Assembly (NCBI RefSeq): GCF_011075055.1
Contig: NC_058146.1
Span: forward strand, 6,014,001-6,078,000
Direction of reading: 5' to 3'
Length of the DNA: 64,000 nucleotides
From: Mangifera indica
Lineage: Eukaryota > Streptophyta > Magnoliopsida > Sapindales > Anacardiaceae
The notes under the pieces were generated by a model. It worked only from the letters and a program-made list of their open reading frames with translations. It was not told the origin of the DNA and did no database searches. Made by a program: the position numbers and the translations under genes. Below, piece after piece: positions 32,424 to 45,830 of this stretch. Numbering within the stretch: position 1 is the first letter of the stretch; each line of letters starts with the position of its first letter.

Positions 32424-35400
32424 ATGGCAGTTAAGTTACATTATCATTCCTTCGTCTCTAGTTCCAGGTATACTTACTTCCTAAGTACTTTTAGTCTTTG
32501 TTTTTGAATTATTCAGTGTTGTTGCTGATGTTTTTGCTAATTAATAATTAATCTTGTTAAATATCGTTTTATAATTGCTTTCGAAGGGCAGTTTTTGATT
32601 TTAAATTGAAATGAATCGTTTCTGTGCGTGATTCGAAATGGCGTTAGAGCTAATAAGAATTGACTGCTACTAATAATTTGGTGAAGTAAAGGAATAGTTT
32701 AGTTGGTTTCTCTATTTTTTTTCTTTTCTTCTTTTCAAAAAGATTGGGAACATAAGTGAATTTAGTGTTTTCTATATGATATTTTGTTGGTTACAATACT
32801 GAACACATTTTCTATGTTTTTAATTGTAATGCAGAAAATATGTTTGAAAAAATGTTAATTAACAGCTGCTAGTTACTTTGCTATCTCATTTCCGTGACTT
32901 TCTCACTAACCAAACAGGAGTATGTTTATTACACTGGCTGCTATTTTAATAGTAAACTTTGCGATTCAATTCAGTGTTACAGATTGCTTCTTCGTTTATC
33001 ATAAGCATGTTGTTTTGGTTATAATAGAAAGAAAAAGGTGTGAAAATAAGGTCATGGTGTAGGGATGTTATGGATATATCATTTGACTAATTGCTTGTCT
33101 TGTTATAAAATGGACTAGGGATATCTAATATATGGAAGAATAAAGAAAGAAATAAATAAGATGCTCTATGCAAACTTTTTACAAGACTAGCAATATTTGC
33201 TTAAATCTGAGGATTGAGACAACCTGTAATCATAGCTTGAATTTTGTATATGCAGTTCATCAAATCCATGTCTTTCACGAAATTCAATTAGCACATGCAT
33301 TTCCTTTAGAAAAGGGGCTGGGTTGGAGTACCTAGTTAGTAATTGTGGCAATGCAAGGAAGAAGAACTTTCTGAGACTTGCTATGTTTGATAAAGGAAAT
33401 TACAGTCTTAATCACCACTTGGTGGGTTGTAGTAAAAATTTTGCGAACCTCTGTAAATCAAGAAGAGTGGGACATTTCTTGCCCCTTGCATCTGCAGATG
33501 ATGGTGTAACTGTCAATGGAAGTCCTCAAGCAAGTACCGATACCAATGTTGAGGAAATCAAGGTTAAACTAAATCAATCACTCCAAGGCAAAGATTGCTG
33601 TGATGGACTTGTTCAATCTTTACACGACGCAGCTAGAGTTTTCGAGCTTGCCATTAAAGAACAAGGCTCACAATCAAACATGGCTTGGCTATCAACTTGG
33701 ATGGGTGTAGATCGGAATGCATGGATAAAAACACTCTCTTATCAGGTTTTTCTACAAAATTTTGAAACTTATTGTTTGGTATACATTAGTGCTTCATAGC
33801 CATGCATGCATAGTGTCATATAGTTACTATATAATACATATTGATTGTGGACCTAAATGTTTGCATTTCACCTCCTCAATGCAACCCATCTTCTTATATG
33901 TTTGTCTTAAGAAATCAATATGTTGTAATTGAAAATTTGAGTGTCTGACATCACTTTGTAAATTCTCTAGTAGCTTTTTTCTAAAAGAAAAAAAGCTTTG
34001 ACATTTGGTCATATTTATTGATGTGTACGTCTTATGAGAAGATGCATTCCTATGATTTCCATGTTCTTGTTTATCGATGTCAAAATCTTACCTCAACTTT
34101 CTCATATCTGTTCTATAATGCCATTGACGTGTTCTAAACTGTAAGAATCTATAATTCATATTTCTTCTTTTAGTTGTTTAATCTATTACTATTGCTTTTT
34201 GATGATTTTGTGTCTTTATTTTGGCATTGGAGACCACTTTTTATTGTATGATTTAATTGTATTAACTAGAGGAAGAAACAACCATTTTGCTTTTATCTCT
34301 TATTCCAATTATGTTCTTGGTTCAATATTGTTTTGTATAATATGGTTTATGATCCCATCATCAGTAGTTTGCTTAGTTTAATTAGGCTAACATTCTCCTA
34401 AGATTTGTGAAACCAAAGTGTGTTTATTGTTTGGTTATATTTAATTTTCAGTTTGACTAAGTAACCCATTAAAAGTTTATCCATTACCAGTTAGTGAAAT
34501 GTAGGCACTTTTGCTACTAAAACCTATTTTTAAGATTTCATAGTGTTTGCTAGAGTACTTTTAGTTACAATCCAACATTTCCCCCCAACCCACCCACCCA
34601 AAAAAAAAAAAATTATAATCATAATAAGCATCACGATCATTGCTTTTCTTTGGCTAGCCTATTTCATAACATGTTTTCAAACTGTTTTGAAATTTCTCAT
34701 TCCTAAATTTTTATGTTCAATTAGGTGGACTGCAATGGGACTTAAACACTGTTATTTATTTACCTATTTTGCTTCCCCCTGCCCACCACACCACCCCCCC
34801 CCCCCCCCCCCCCCCCCCCCCCTTTTCTCTCTTTCTATTGGCGGGAATGGCGAACTCTTTGTGCTAATTAACAAGCTAACGTTTTAACTTATCCATTCAT
34901 TCTATATTTAATTGCAAACATCATTTAACATAGAGTTTCATAAATTTTCAGGCTTCTGTATATTCCTTATTACAAGCTGCAAGTGATGTCTCATCCCGAG
35001 GTGAAGATAGAGACAGGGATATATATGTTTTTGTCCAAAGAAGGTTGAATCAATTGTACTTGAGATCACCAGTCTTTGTTTCTCACTGGCATTTTAACAT
35101 ATTAGCCTTTTGTCAAGTTGAGTCTTTTATCTGTCCAAACCTTAAATTTTTTTTTAAAATCATTTATAAAAAACTCTCCTAACTAGAACTATTGCATACC
35201 AACACATGGCAGGCTCTCTCCTTTTGATGATACAAGGATATGACACTTGTTTCTTTATGTTGATTGAGAAGGAAGATAATTCACTTTGTATGTTATGATG
35301 GTTTAAAACAAGGAGAAAATATGCTGATCACAACCCTAGGAATTAAAAACAAATCCCTGAATTTAGGAGAAGAAATTTTCATCAAATTGGAAAGATATTA

Positions 35401-38400
35401 TAGTAGATTGTATTTGGGCAAAGCAAGGCTACTAGAATCCTAGTTGGAAGGAAATGAATAGACTAATTTTAGGAAGTATCCTATAGTTGATTATTACTTA
35501 ATAATGATGAAATTCCACACTTCCTCTCAAACTAGGTTGTAGATTTTGATTATTCCTAGCTTGGATATTAGGTCTTCAAAGTTAGTCCTAGGTAAGGCTT
35601 TGGTAAAGATGCCCATTTTTTGAAGGGTAGTATGTATGTAAGACCAATGAGAATATTTCTTCCTAAATTTTTTTTTATGAAGTGTCTACATATCTTCATA
35701 TGTTTTGTTCTATCATGATAGGCCAAAACTTTGGCAATACTTATTGTGGCTTGAATACTAGACGTCTTCCTAGATTTTCTACTAGAATTTTTAGTTTGTC
35801 AGTGACCCTTTTTAGGCACATTTCTTCTCAAATTTTGTGTGTCATAACTCTAAATTTTGCTTTTGCATTGCTTCTAACATAACTGATTGTTTCTTAATTC
35901 GCCAAATAACCAAATTCCCCGTACATAAATGTACTAACTTGAGGTTGTTCTTTAGTCATTGATTGAGCCGTCCAAATTTGCACTTGGATAAACCTTAATG
36001 CCTTTGTTCTATGTCCTCCCAAAATAAAGGCCATTTCTTGGAGTCATTTTAAGGTAGTTGAGAATATGATAGACTTCCTCGATGTGCTCTCAATTGGGTT
36101 ATTTGTGATTGATGTTAATAGGCATGTTTGTAGGTTTACAACTAATTATTTATACTTCTTTGGTAAATCAAGCATATACATCCATTAAGAAACTACAAAT
36201 CCCATTTTTCTAATCCTAAGGAAGCATTTAAGATTTTCCAAATCCTTGATCTCTAACTCATGAGCAATTTATCTCTTAAATTTACTTATTAGTTAGAATG
36301 ATGTTGTTTGCATACATCATGATGATGGAAACTTTGCCTTCGATTAAGTGTTTCACAAACAAAGTGTGATTGGCTTGACATTGGGAGTAGCCAAATTTTT
36401 TAACCACCTTGGTAAACCGATTAGACTAGGTGTTAGGGGACTGTTTAAGACCATATAGGAATTTCCTCAATTAGCAGACCTTGTTGATTTTCATTTTGCC
36501 TTCCAAACCCAAAGAAATCTCCATGTACACTCCTTCCAAATCACCAATAAGGAAAACGTTCTTGGTATCCAATTAGAATAGTTGCTAGTTTTGGTCGATT
36601 GCCAATTACAGAAGGACACGAATGGTGTTTAATATAACAAGTAGGGCAAGTTTCCTAATAGTCGATTATGTAGGATTGAGTAAATCCTTTAGCTATTAGT
36701 TTATTTTTGAATATGTCAATGTCTCCATTATCTTTGTACTTGATAGAGAAAATCCATTTGCACTCGATTTTTCCTTTTGTAGATCAATCAATTTCCATGT
36801 CCTATTCTTTTCAAGGGCACAAATTTCTTTTTCATTGGCTTTCCTCCACTCAAGTTTCTACAAAACGTCATGGACATTATTAGGACTCTAGACATCAGTA
36901 AGGCTTGAAGCAAATGCTTAAAATCTTAGAGATAGATACTTATTGGAGATAAAGTTATAAATGGGATGATTTGTGCATAAGTGAATTCATCTCTACAAGG
37001 CTATTAGCAAATCAAGATCATATAACTCATTAAGATTAGAATCTTTGTTAACTAAAAGTGTTTATGTTGTAGTTTAGTTTAGGTTTGGTTTTTGAGCAAT
37101 TTTGCATTGTGAATGATGCTCTTTATCATCTTGAGTTTTCCTATTTCTTTTTGTATAGACAATGAACTCATTATTGTTTACAATCTAAAACAAATCATAA
37201 ATGAAACGTTGTTTGGTTTGATATTGTTGGGGAAAAGATTTAGAGAAGAGAAAATAGGTTGGGGTATCATTTGATGTTCTAGATTTGTTTGAGGCTTAAT
37301 ATGTGTTTGGAGTCCAGACAACCAATTTGTTGTATCCCAAAATTAATATTCAATATTGAGATTCTCCCTCCTTAATATCAGTTTTTTGGTAGTAAGATTT
37401 ATTTTCAATGAATATTACATTCATTGAATTTTAGATTTTTTTGTGACAAGAGAGTAGCATTTATAGCCTTTCTAGTTTGGTTATATCTAGGAAGGTGCAC
37501 TTGATGGCCTTGGGATCAAGCTTATTTCATTGTTGTTGGGATATCTGAACAAAGATGAAACAACCAAATGCTTTGAGTGCAATAATGGAGATGAGTTGAG
37601 TGTTCGTATAGGATTAAGGAAGACTTCACTTGGTATTTGGAAGTTTAAGACATTAGAAGACATTATGTTGATTAGGTAAGTTGCTATAAGAACTGTTGGA
37701 ATATGTACGTCCCACATTGGGAAGAAAAAAAATAAAAGAGTATATGATGTAGTAGGTATCCAAGTTAGAGTGACTTAAGTCATCTTAACAATTAGAACTA
37801 AAACATGTTAAATCTCATAATTAATAAAGATGTTGACTTAAATCATTTTAACAATTGGGAACCAAAACATGTTATAACCCATGATTAATGAAAATGTTTT
37901 TCCACACTCGTAAAAAGGCCCCAAGATTTTTAACAACTTCTCACTAGAAGAATTTTGTAACATTGGTGTGAGAGCCTTTTTCATTTTAAGTAGGTGTCTG
38001 TTTTTCTTTTCAACTATCGTATTTTGTTAAGGATAATCAACACATAAGCTTTGGTGAATTATGATAGGAACCCAACCCTTTATTCATCTAAAACAAAAAA
38101 GTAAAGCACAAAAACATAATAACTAAAAAATATTTTATTAATAAGAAAGTTACAAAGATAAACCGAACAATTCGAGAAGTTCGAAACCTCTCATTCTAGA
38201 CAATTTGAAAAGTTTGGGGCCTCTCATTTTTTAGCAATTTAAGGTGCTAGAGACCTCTCTGAATCAACCAAAATTGACTGTTCAAATTACAAAACCCTAA
38301 TATATTTTTTTCGTCTCCTTCTTTTGAAACCTGAAGGCCTTATTTATAATAAAACTACTTTAAACTATCCTGTAGATTGAGGACAAGTGTCCCAATCATA

Positions 38401-41400
38401 ACATTTTTCTTCCTTTTAAAATTGTCTTGTCCTCAAGGTGGGTAATTTTTCTTTTCTCTTCATTTTTTTTTTTTTGATTTTTTTTAGGTACCCCCTTCTA
38501 TATATATGTAGATTTTTTTCCCTTCATTTCAGTTTCCCATGCCTGCCAATTGTTCCCTACTTTTCTATTTAATTTTTAGTTTCTTTTCCTAATCATCCAA
38601 CTTTCTACAGCTTTTTCCATAATAAACGCCACCTGCTTTTCTTCTCTCTCTTTTTCTTTCATCTACTTTCTTCTCGGCTTCGTCTTCTCGTTTCAGCTAG
38701 CTCTCCATTGTTTCCATTCTATCTTCTTCTCTTCTTCTTTTGTTTTTGTTTTCGGACACTTTTCTGGCATGCGTTGTCAACTTATTTTTTTTGCTTCTTC
38801 CACTTTTGGTGGAGTTTTGTCCATAGTCGGCCGGAGTTTTATCACAAATCCGTCACCGCGTCGTTGATCTCGTTCAGATTTTGATTTTTTTTTTTGTCGC
38901 TCTCTTTTCTTCTTCTTTTGTTTTCTTTTTTATGGCCACCTTTCCAATGTCGATTCTAGTAACTTTTCATTTTTTCGATTGTCGGTCTGTCTGCCATGTC
39001 AGATCTACTGCTCTGATACCATTTAATAGAAACTCAACCTTTATTCAACAAAAACAGAAAATAAAACACAAAAAATATAGTAAAATAAAAACTATTTTAT
39101 TAATTAGAGGGTTACAAAGATAATCTGGATAATTCAAAGAGTCCGGGACCTCTTATTCCTAATAGTTTGAGGAGTCTGGGTCAATTCGAGGTGTCATAGA
39201 CCTCTTTGAATTAGCCAAAATTGACTATTCAAATTACTAAACCCTAATATATATTTTTCTCTTCTCTCTTTTGAAACCTAAAGACCTTATTTATGATAAA
39301 CTATCCTATGGATTGAGTACAAGTGTCCCATTCCTGTCAAATTATTATTCCCTCTTTTTGCGAAAATTCCCCAATAGTAGAATCAAAGTAATCTCTTGCA
39401 GTATCTGTTATTGGTATTTGGATATTGGTTTGGAATTACATATGAATAATGTTAATTGAATTTTTTATAGATTTGGCTCACTTTTGATTTTTCTTTCGTG
39501 AGGGAAATCCTTCAGATTCTAGAGTGATAATCTACAAAGGACCCAAACCATCTAGTTTGTGTTATATTTTTTATTCTAGGTGGCCCCTAAATATCACTAT
39601 GTATAATGGAAAAAGGATGAGAAGATTTATATAGTCGGATTAGATAGGAGTTACTAGTATACTTGGAAAATTAACAGGTTTCACACCGAAATGAGTTTGA
39701 ATTTTTGCCAAACAATGATGGAAGATTTTTCTTTAGATACAAGAATTAGTATGTCCCATAACATCCTCATTTTATTTAGAGTAGAAAAAAAACCTTTTCC
39801 CCATAATTGTTTGTTAAGGTTATCTCCTAAGAGAATTATTTACTCTAAAGAGGTAGAGTCCTACGCACCTTTCAACATTGTCAATTGTCTTCCCCAAACC
39901 AATTCCTAAAAGCACATGGATTAGTTAAAAATTTGGCAGCACATTTTCTTGCCTCAATGAGCTTACTAATGGACAGCTAATTAAAATCTAGGCTAGGGAC
40001 TAAGAGGTTTGATTCAAGAATAAGATCTTTAAAAATTATAACAAAACCTGAACCAACCACCTTGGAGAGAACCATCAACAATCCAAACAAAAAAATTTCA
40101 TGACCTGGATAATATTAATGAAATATAGAAGCATCCCTAATCATGTTATCTGAAGCCTTTGAGTCCACAATCTATGAGTTTTTATTATTTTTTTGGGTCA
40201 CTAAAAGCAATTATGAAATTACCTTTGTGTTAAGGTATTAGTGGCAAATGGAGTAGGAGAGGGAGATGAGACTTGCAGTGACTATTGCAACATCTTTTGT
40301 AATGCTTCTAACTATTCCTTGCTAAATGGGTTGGGATTTGCATAATTTTGATTTTTGGCAGTGGCTGCTCCAATGAGATAGTCCTTTTTGCCTTTTCCAC
40401 AAATGAGCATCCTGATCGATTAAGACCATTGGATGAAGTTCTATTTGTGGAGCTTGTGGCAAATTATTTGGAGAATGATCTTGATATGGATCTTGGGAGA
40501 ATCACATCTCAAAAGCTAGTTATTGAGATTGGAGAGTTCAAGACTATATAAATCTCATACTTTTCAATTTGAGATTTAAGTCTCATATCTTACACTTAGG
40601 ATCCTAACAAATCCCTTTTGGCAAGTTGCTATCGGTGCCAACAACGACCACTGGAGTGGAGGTGACCTTCAATGTTGAACTTTCTTTCCCGCCTACCATA
40701 TCGGACTTTGATTGTCCTGAATTTCAAAGCTTAATTTGAAAGCTTTGATACCATGTTGATTGAGAAGGAAGATAATTCACTTCATTTGTTATAAGGGTTC
40801 AGAACAAGAAGAATAAATAGGCTGATGGTAGCTCTAGAAAAGGAACACAGATCCCTGATTTTCAAAGATGTCTACATCAATTCAAAAGAGGAAATACGGT
40901 ACATTGTGATCAAGTATAAAAAGCTACTAGAATCTTACCTAGAAAGAAACAAATATATTTTAAGGAAGTATCCTATAGCTGATTATTACTAAATAACGAT
41001 GAAAGTCTACACTTTATTTGGGTACTGATGCTTATTTATATTTTAAATCATTATTGGCATTAATTCTTTGTCTTTCATGGCTCAGTTTTTTGGAAGCTCA
41101 GTTAAAAAGTTTCAGAATTTTGAAACAGGCATCACTATTCACTTTCTAATTATCCTAAACCCTGGCTAAAAACTTGCACTTTGCTAATCAGTGAGACTAT
41201 CAAAGATCTTCTGCAGTTACTGGTTGTGTTTGTCCCTTTTGTAATTTAAGTAAAATCTAATTGTAATGTTGGTTAATATGTGTTCCCATTTGATGCCATT
41301 TATAGATTATCTGTAGTGAGAGATCCAATTTGTCCTTCAATTTAGTGAATTTGATTTGACCATCGCACTGTTGCAGCTTATTGCGACAATCTGCTCCTCT

Positions 41401-44400
41401 AGAGAGCATAATTAGGGAGAAACTATCAGCCAAGCAACCTGAAGCTTATGAATGGTTTTGGTCTGAGCAAATTCCAGTGGTTGTGACATCCTTTGTGAAT
41501 TATTTTGAAGAGGACCAGCGTTTTGCTGCTGCTACTGCTGTGTATGTTTCTACTTCTGTGTTTTTTCTTGTTGAAGTTTATAAATTAATTGATGACTGAA
41601 AAGTTTCCTGTGGTAATAGTTTTACTTTTAAATTTGAATTCAGGACTGCGAAAGGTATGTCCTTGGGCTCTGGAAATGCTAGCGACATTTCACTCCTCAT
41701 GCTTGCATTGACCTGCATTGCTGCAATCACAAAACTTGGTCCAGCCAAAGTTTCTTGTTCTCAGTTCTTCTCCATGATTCCTGATGTAACTGGTAGATTC
41801 ATGGACATGCTGGTTGATATTATTCCCATACACAAAGCTTATGATTCTGTAAAAGAAATTGGTCTCCGCAGAGAATTTCTTGTCCATTTTGGTCCTCAGG
41901 CTTCGGCATGTAGAGTGAAGAATGATCAGGGTTCCAAAGAGGTTATTTTTTGGGTTGATCTTGTACAGAAGCAGCTTCAGCGAGCCATAGATAGAGAAAA
42001 AATATGGTCAAGACTAACGACATCCGAAAGCATTGAGGTGAGTGATCACCTTTAAGAGAGAATCCGTGGTTTTGTCAACCCTTCAAATGGTGGTATATTG
42101 AATGAAAAATATGAACAAGATATGTTTGATACCAATTTTCCCCTAGGAAAATGCAAGCGTGTAGGAGCAATAATATGTTATGATGAGAAGATTTTATTGA
42201 TAGTCAAAATAATCACCAATATATGCTGTTGGTTATCTTGTAGGAATAACGGTTAGGATATGTTAGGAAGAAGAAAAGGGAAGAAAAGGAGTTAGATTAG
42301 GAAGTGTTGAGATCCCATTCATCTTCTATTTTCCTTTATACATTTTGATTTCATTCAAATTCTCATGAAATGTGCATATATATCCAGAAAGCTTGAACTG
42401 AAGCATACACTCATTGGATGTTCTCCACCTATTACTTTTTCTCCACCATTTATTTCTGTAAGTTTATCTATTTCGGTGGCCTGACTGGGAAAAGAGAATC
42501 TAGAAATGTTGTAAAAGTGTAAAAGTCAACAGTATGTTTCTCCTACATAAGTATGTTATTGAAATCATTTTACATCACTTGGAAAAATTAAAATAAAAAA
42601 TCACTTTTAAATGAAATGCTTAACATGACAGATGACTGGTGACTATGCTAAATTCCTGTACTGTTCTGCATGGATGCACTATCAACATTTAAAACCTGTT
42701 ATCCAAAGTATACAATGATTTACTGCAGGTTTTGGAGAGAGATTTGGCAATATTTGGATTCTTTATTGCCTTAGGCAGAAGTACACAGTCCTTTCTATCT
42801 GTAAATGGATTTGATGTCATAGACGATCCCCTTGAAGGCTTCATTAGGTAACTTTTGGTATATCACAAGTTTCTTTTCTTTCAGGTCTATTTTTGCGTTT
42901 TATGGTTTCTGTGTTTGTACTCAGTTTCTGGTTCCTTGATGTAGGTACCTTATTGGAGGCAGTGTGTTATACTATCCTCAACTCTCAACAATAAGTTCTT
43001 ATCAATTGTATGTGGAGGTCAGCATGTATGGTTATTCCCAACACATAAACGTGCTTCATGTTGAATTTTTGTAACCCATCATGCCTTTCAATTGACAGGT
43101 AGTTTGTGAAGTGCTGGATTGGCTTCCTTTCTATAATGGTAACATTGGCACCCCAAGACAGTCCCATGGCCACAAAAGCAAACGAGAAGGTCCCCCTAAT
43201 GCTGAAGCTATCCCCCAAGTATTAGATGTGTGCTCTCATTGGATTCAGAGCTTTATTAAATACAGTAATTGGCTGGAGAACCCTTCAAATGTTAAGGCAG
43301 CAAAATTCTTGTCCAGGGGGTAATATAGCTTATTGTTCTCTATTTATAGAATGATGCAGGATCTAATATAAATAAAGTAATTTTAACAATCTTCCATCTT
43401 TAATGTCTAGGCATAACAAGTTGACAGACTGCATGAAAGAATTTGGCATGTCAAAGTGAGCTGATTTTTTTTTTTTATATAATTCTCTCTTTTCCTCTTT
43501 CTCTCATATGCACATAGATTCACAATTCTTACAGGGATATGATATGGAATCAGTAATATATTGTCTGAATGTATAAACTGGTCAATGAAATATTGGTTAC
43601 ACATCAATATTTACAACTTGCAAGATTCTTGAAGAGCTGTCAGAATGCTTTACTAGTTTGAGGAGGTTTGAATTCAACCAGTATGAAAAAAGCAATATTC
43701 TGAGAGTTTGAGGAGAGTCCTAGGAAGATTCTATTAAAGTTGGAATAAGATTCTCAGAGGCAGTATTTTTTAGTTGATAAACTGCTATCGGAGTTTCATG
43801 AACCATTTTCGTATTGCAGTGATTTGTTTCTTCTTCTTCTTCTTCTTCTTTTTTTAATTCAAGATTTTATATTGTTATTGTTGATTTATTTGAACTCTGT
43901 AGTATAGAAAATTTTGTAACCCCATTTTTCTCGTGTTAAATATTTGTCACAATTATAGGAACATTATAATTTTTAAATTGTTAGTGTTTTCAGATAATCC
44001 TTACACAGAAAATGTCTTGCAGAAGTGAGATGACAGAGAGCACTGAATCTGGAACTCATTCACCAGCTGAGAAAGATTCAGATTCTTTTGATAAGGTTGA
44101 TCTTTTCCATTAAAATATATTCATTTACAAATCTAGCATATCTAATAGTATTATGTCAATTACTTTGTTATGCCTCTTCCTGCTAGATTTTTGCCAAGGG
44201 ATTTCAAAATACTAGCATTCAAGCTGATCAATTAGTCATCAACTATGCATTATAACCTAATCTTTCAAATAATTCTTTAAACAAAATTTAACAAGTTGTG
44301 AAGTTAGCATAGTAATTTAGTGAGATATTGTGTTTCTTTGGCTGGTGAACTATTTGTGGAAGATTTTTCCATCACATTGAAAGGCCAACTTTGCTAAGTA

Positions 44401-45791
44401 GTTGAAATTGTGGTTTGAACTTGGTTTGCTTTTAGGTTTTTAAATCGCTTCAATAAATTAATCTTTTGAGATTTTGAAGATTTCATGTTAGGAATAATAG
44501 TAATTCATAAGCACTTCTAGTAGTAGATAATAATGTAACTGTCTTTTTACTTGGATAAGAGTATGATTACGAAAAAACAACTGGAAAGACACTACCTGTT
44601 CTAAATGGGTAGAAGTTAATTGTTGGCTTCTGTGTTGGACTTAGGGATATACATGTAAGCAATAGAATCCTTCACAAGCTAAGCATCATTGCTTTAGCAT
44701 TTATACTCATGTTGAAAAATGCTCATTTAGCATTTTTCAGTGGGCTGATATTTGAGACCATATGATGCTATTTTTTTAAATGCTTAAAAAATAAATAAAC
44801 TATGGTGTTCACTGGGTTTTGTGACTTGGTATTGATTAATTTCCATCAGTAAACAAAATCTTCTGTAATTACTCAGAAACTGTAAGGTTCTGATCAGAAA
44901 GTACACTGCATGATTAATGAATTTGATATTAAAATTAAGTACCGGTAATTTAACTCCTCTCAGTTGTATCATTTTACCTATATTTGGAAGCATGACTATA
45001 AAGGCTGACTTCATCTGTTTCAAGATTTAACATGTCTCAAAATTTGCCTACTGCAATATGCTCTGTATGGGTGGCCTTTCAATATTGGTGTTTAACCTGT
45101 ATATGTGGGTTTAGCTTCCTATATGCTAGTCCTGCTATGCCGCCTTTATTCTGATTATGCAGTGTCATTTACATTCAATGTTAGGCATTGGAGAGTGTTG
45201 AAGAAGCTCTGATAAGACTTGAAAAATTGCTTCAAGAACTGCATTTGGCAAGTTCTAGTTCTGGAAAAGAGCAACTGAAAGCTGCCTGTTCTGATCTTGA
45301 GAAAATAAGAAAACTTAAGAAGGAGACTGAGTTCCTAGAGGCTTCTTTCAGAGCAAAAGTAGCTTCTCTTAAGCAGGCATTAAACACTTTCTTTTATTTA
45401 CAATCATGCACCCAAAAACATTCTTTATTTGCTTTATTTTTCAGTTGAGACATTCTTTTTTTCTTAAAAATAAATATTGGTTGTACTTCAAAATAATACC
45501 CATGATTTGTCTTTTATGTTTATTACTATCAGTAATATGTTTTCAATGAATAAGTATGTTAATCACATACCTGTAGACCAGGAACCATCTAAGTTCAATG
45601 CATCCTCTTTGGAAACTTCTGTTCCTATTAATAGTCTGGTTGCTCATATTACTTTTGCTACACTTCTTCAAAGTGTGATCCTAATAAATCCTTGCTGATT
45701 AATCATTTTAACATCAAGTAGTAATTCAGCACTCTAGTACTCCCCTGTTCCGAAGAAGTCAGTGAAATAGGAAGCTCTTTGCTGGTTTTTT

Positions 45792-45830
<39 letters not shown>

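Larger units (their letters stand above)
35258..41011 (-). mobile_element. Ty1/copia LTR retrotransposon, structurally complete, coding region decayed
   Basis: Inserted in intron 3 of the LETM1-like gene, antisense to it. LTRs: 40754-41011 (5', 258 bp) and 35258-35519 (3', 262 bp), both starting TGTTGATTGAGAAGGAAG on the plus strand and ending in CA. The target duplication CTTTA is perfect (35253-35257 and 41012-41016). The primer site next to the 5' LTR reads TGGTATCAAAGC on the minus strand (40742-40753), complementary to initiator Met-tRNA with one mismatch. A polypurine tract (GAGAGGAAG) abuts the 3' LTR. Minus-strand remains include RT (CKWIFSIKYKDNGDI, LIAKGFTQSY near 36670-36770), a ruined catalytic YVDD (YANN near 36310) and the RNase H end (GIFTKALPRTNFEDLISKLG near 35560-35615). 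Frameshifts and stops interrupt it, so it cannot move by itself. A TRIM element is nested inside. Confidence 0.92.

Noticed and set aside
34543..34887. 114-codon open frame ending in a proline run
   Set aside because: The proline run is just the C29 homopolymer read as CCC codons. The frame lies in intron 2 of the LETM1-like gene and has no domain.
40348..40551. 67-codon plus-strand frame in intron 3 of the LETM1-like gene
   Set aside because: It lies antisense inside the copia element and has no known domain.
43827..43852. TTC/CTT run as a possible regulatory element
   Set aside because: A plain trinucleotide microsatellite followed by a T run inside an intron of the LETM1-like gene.
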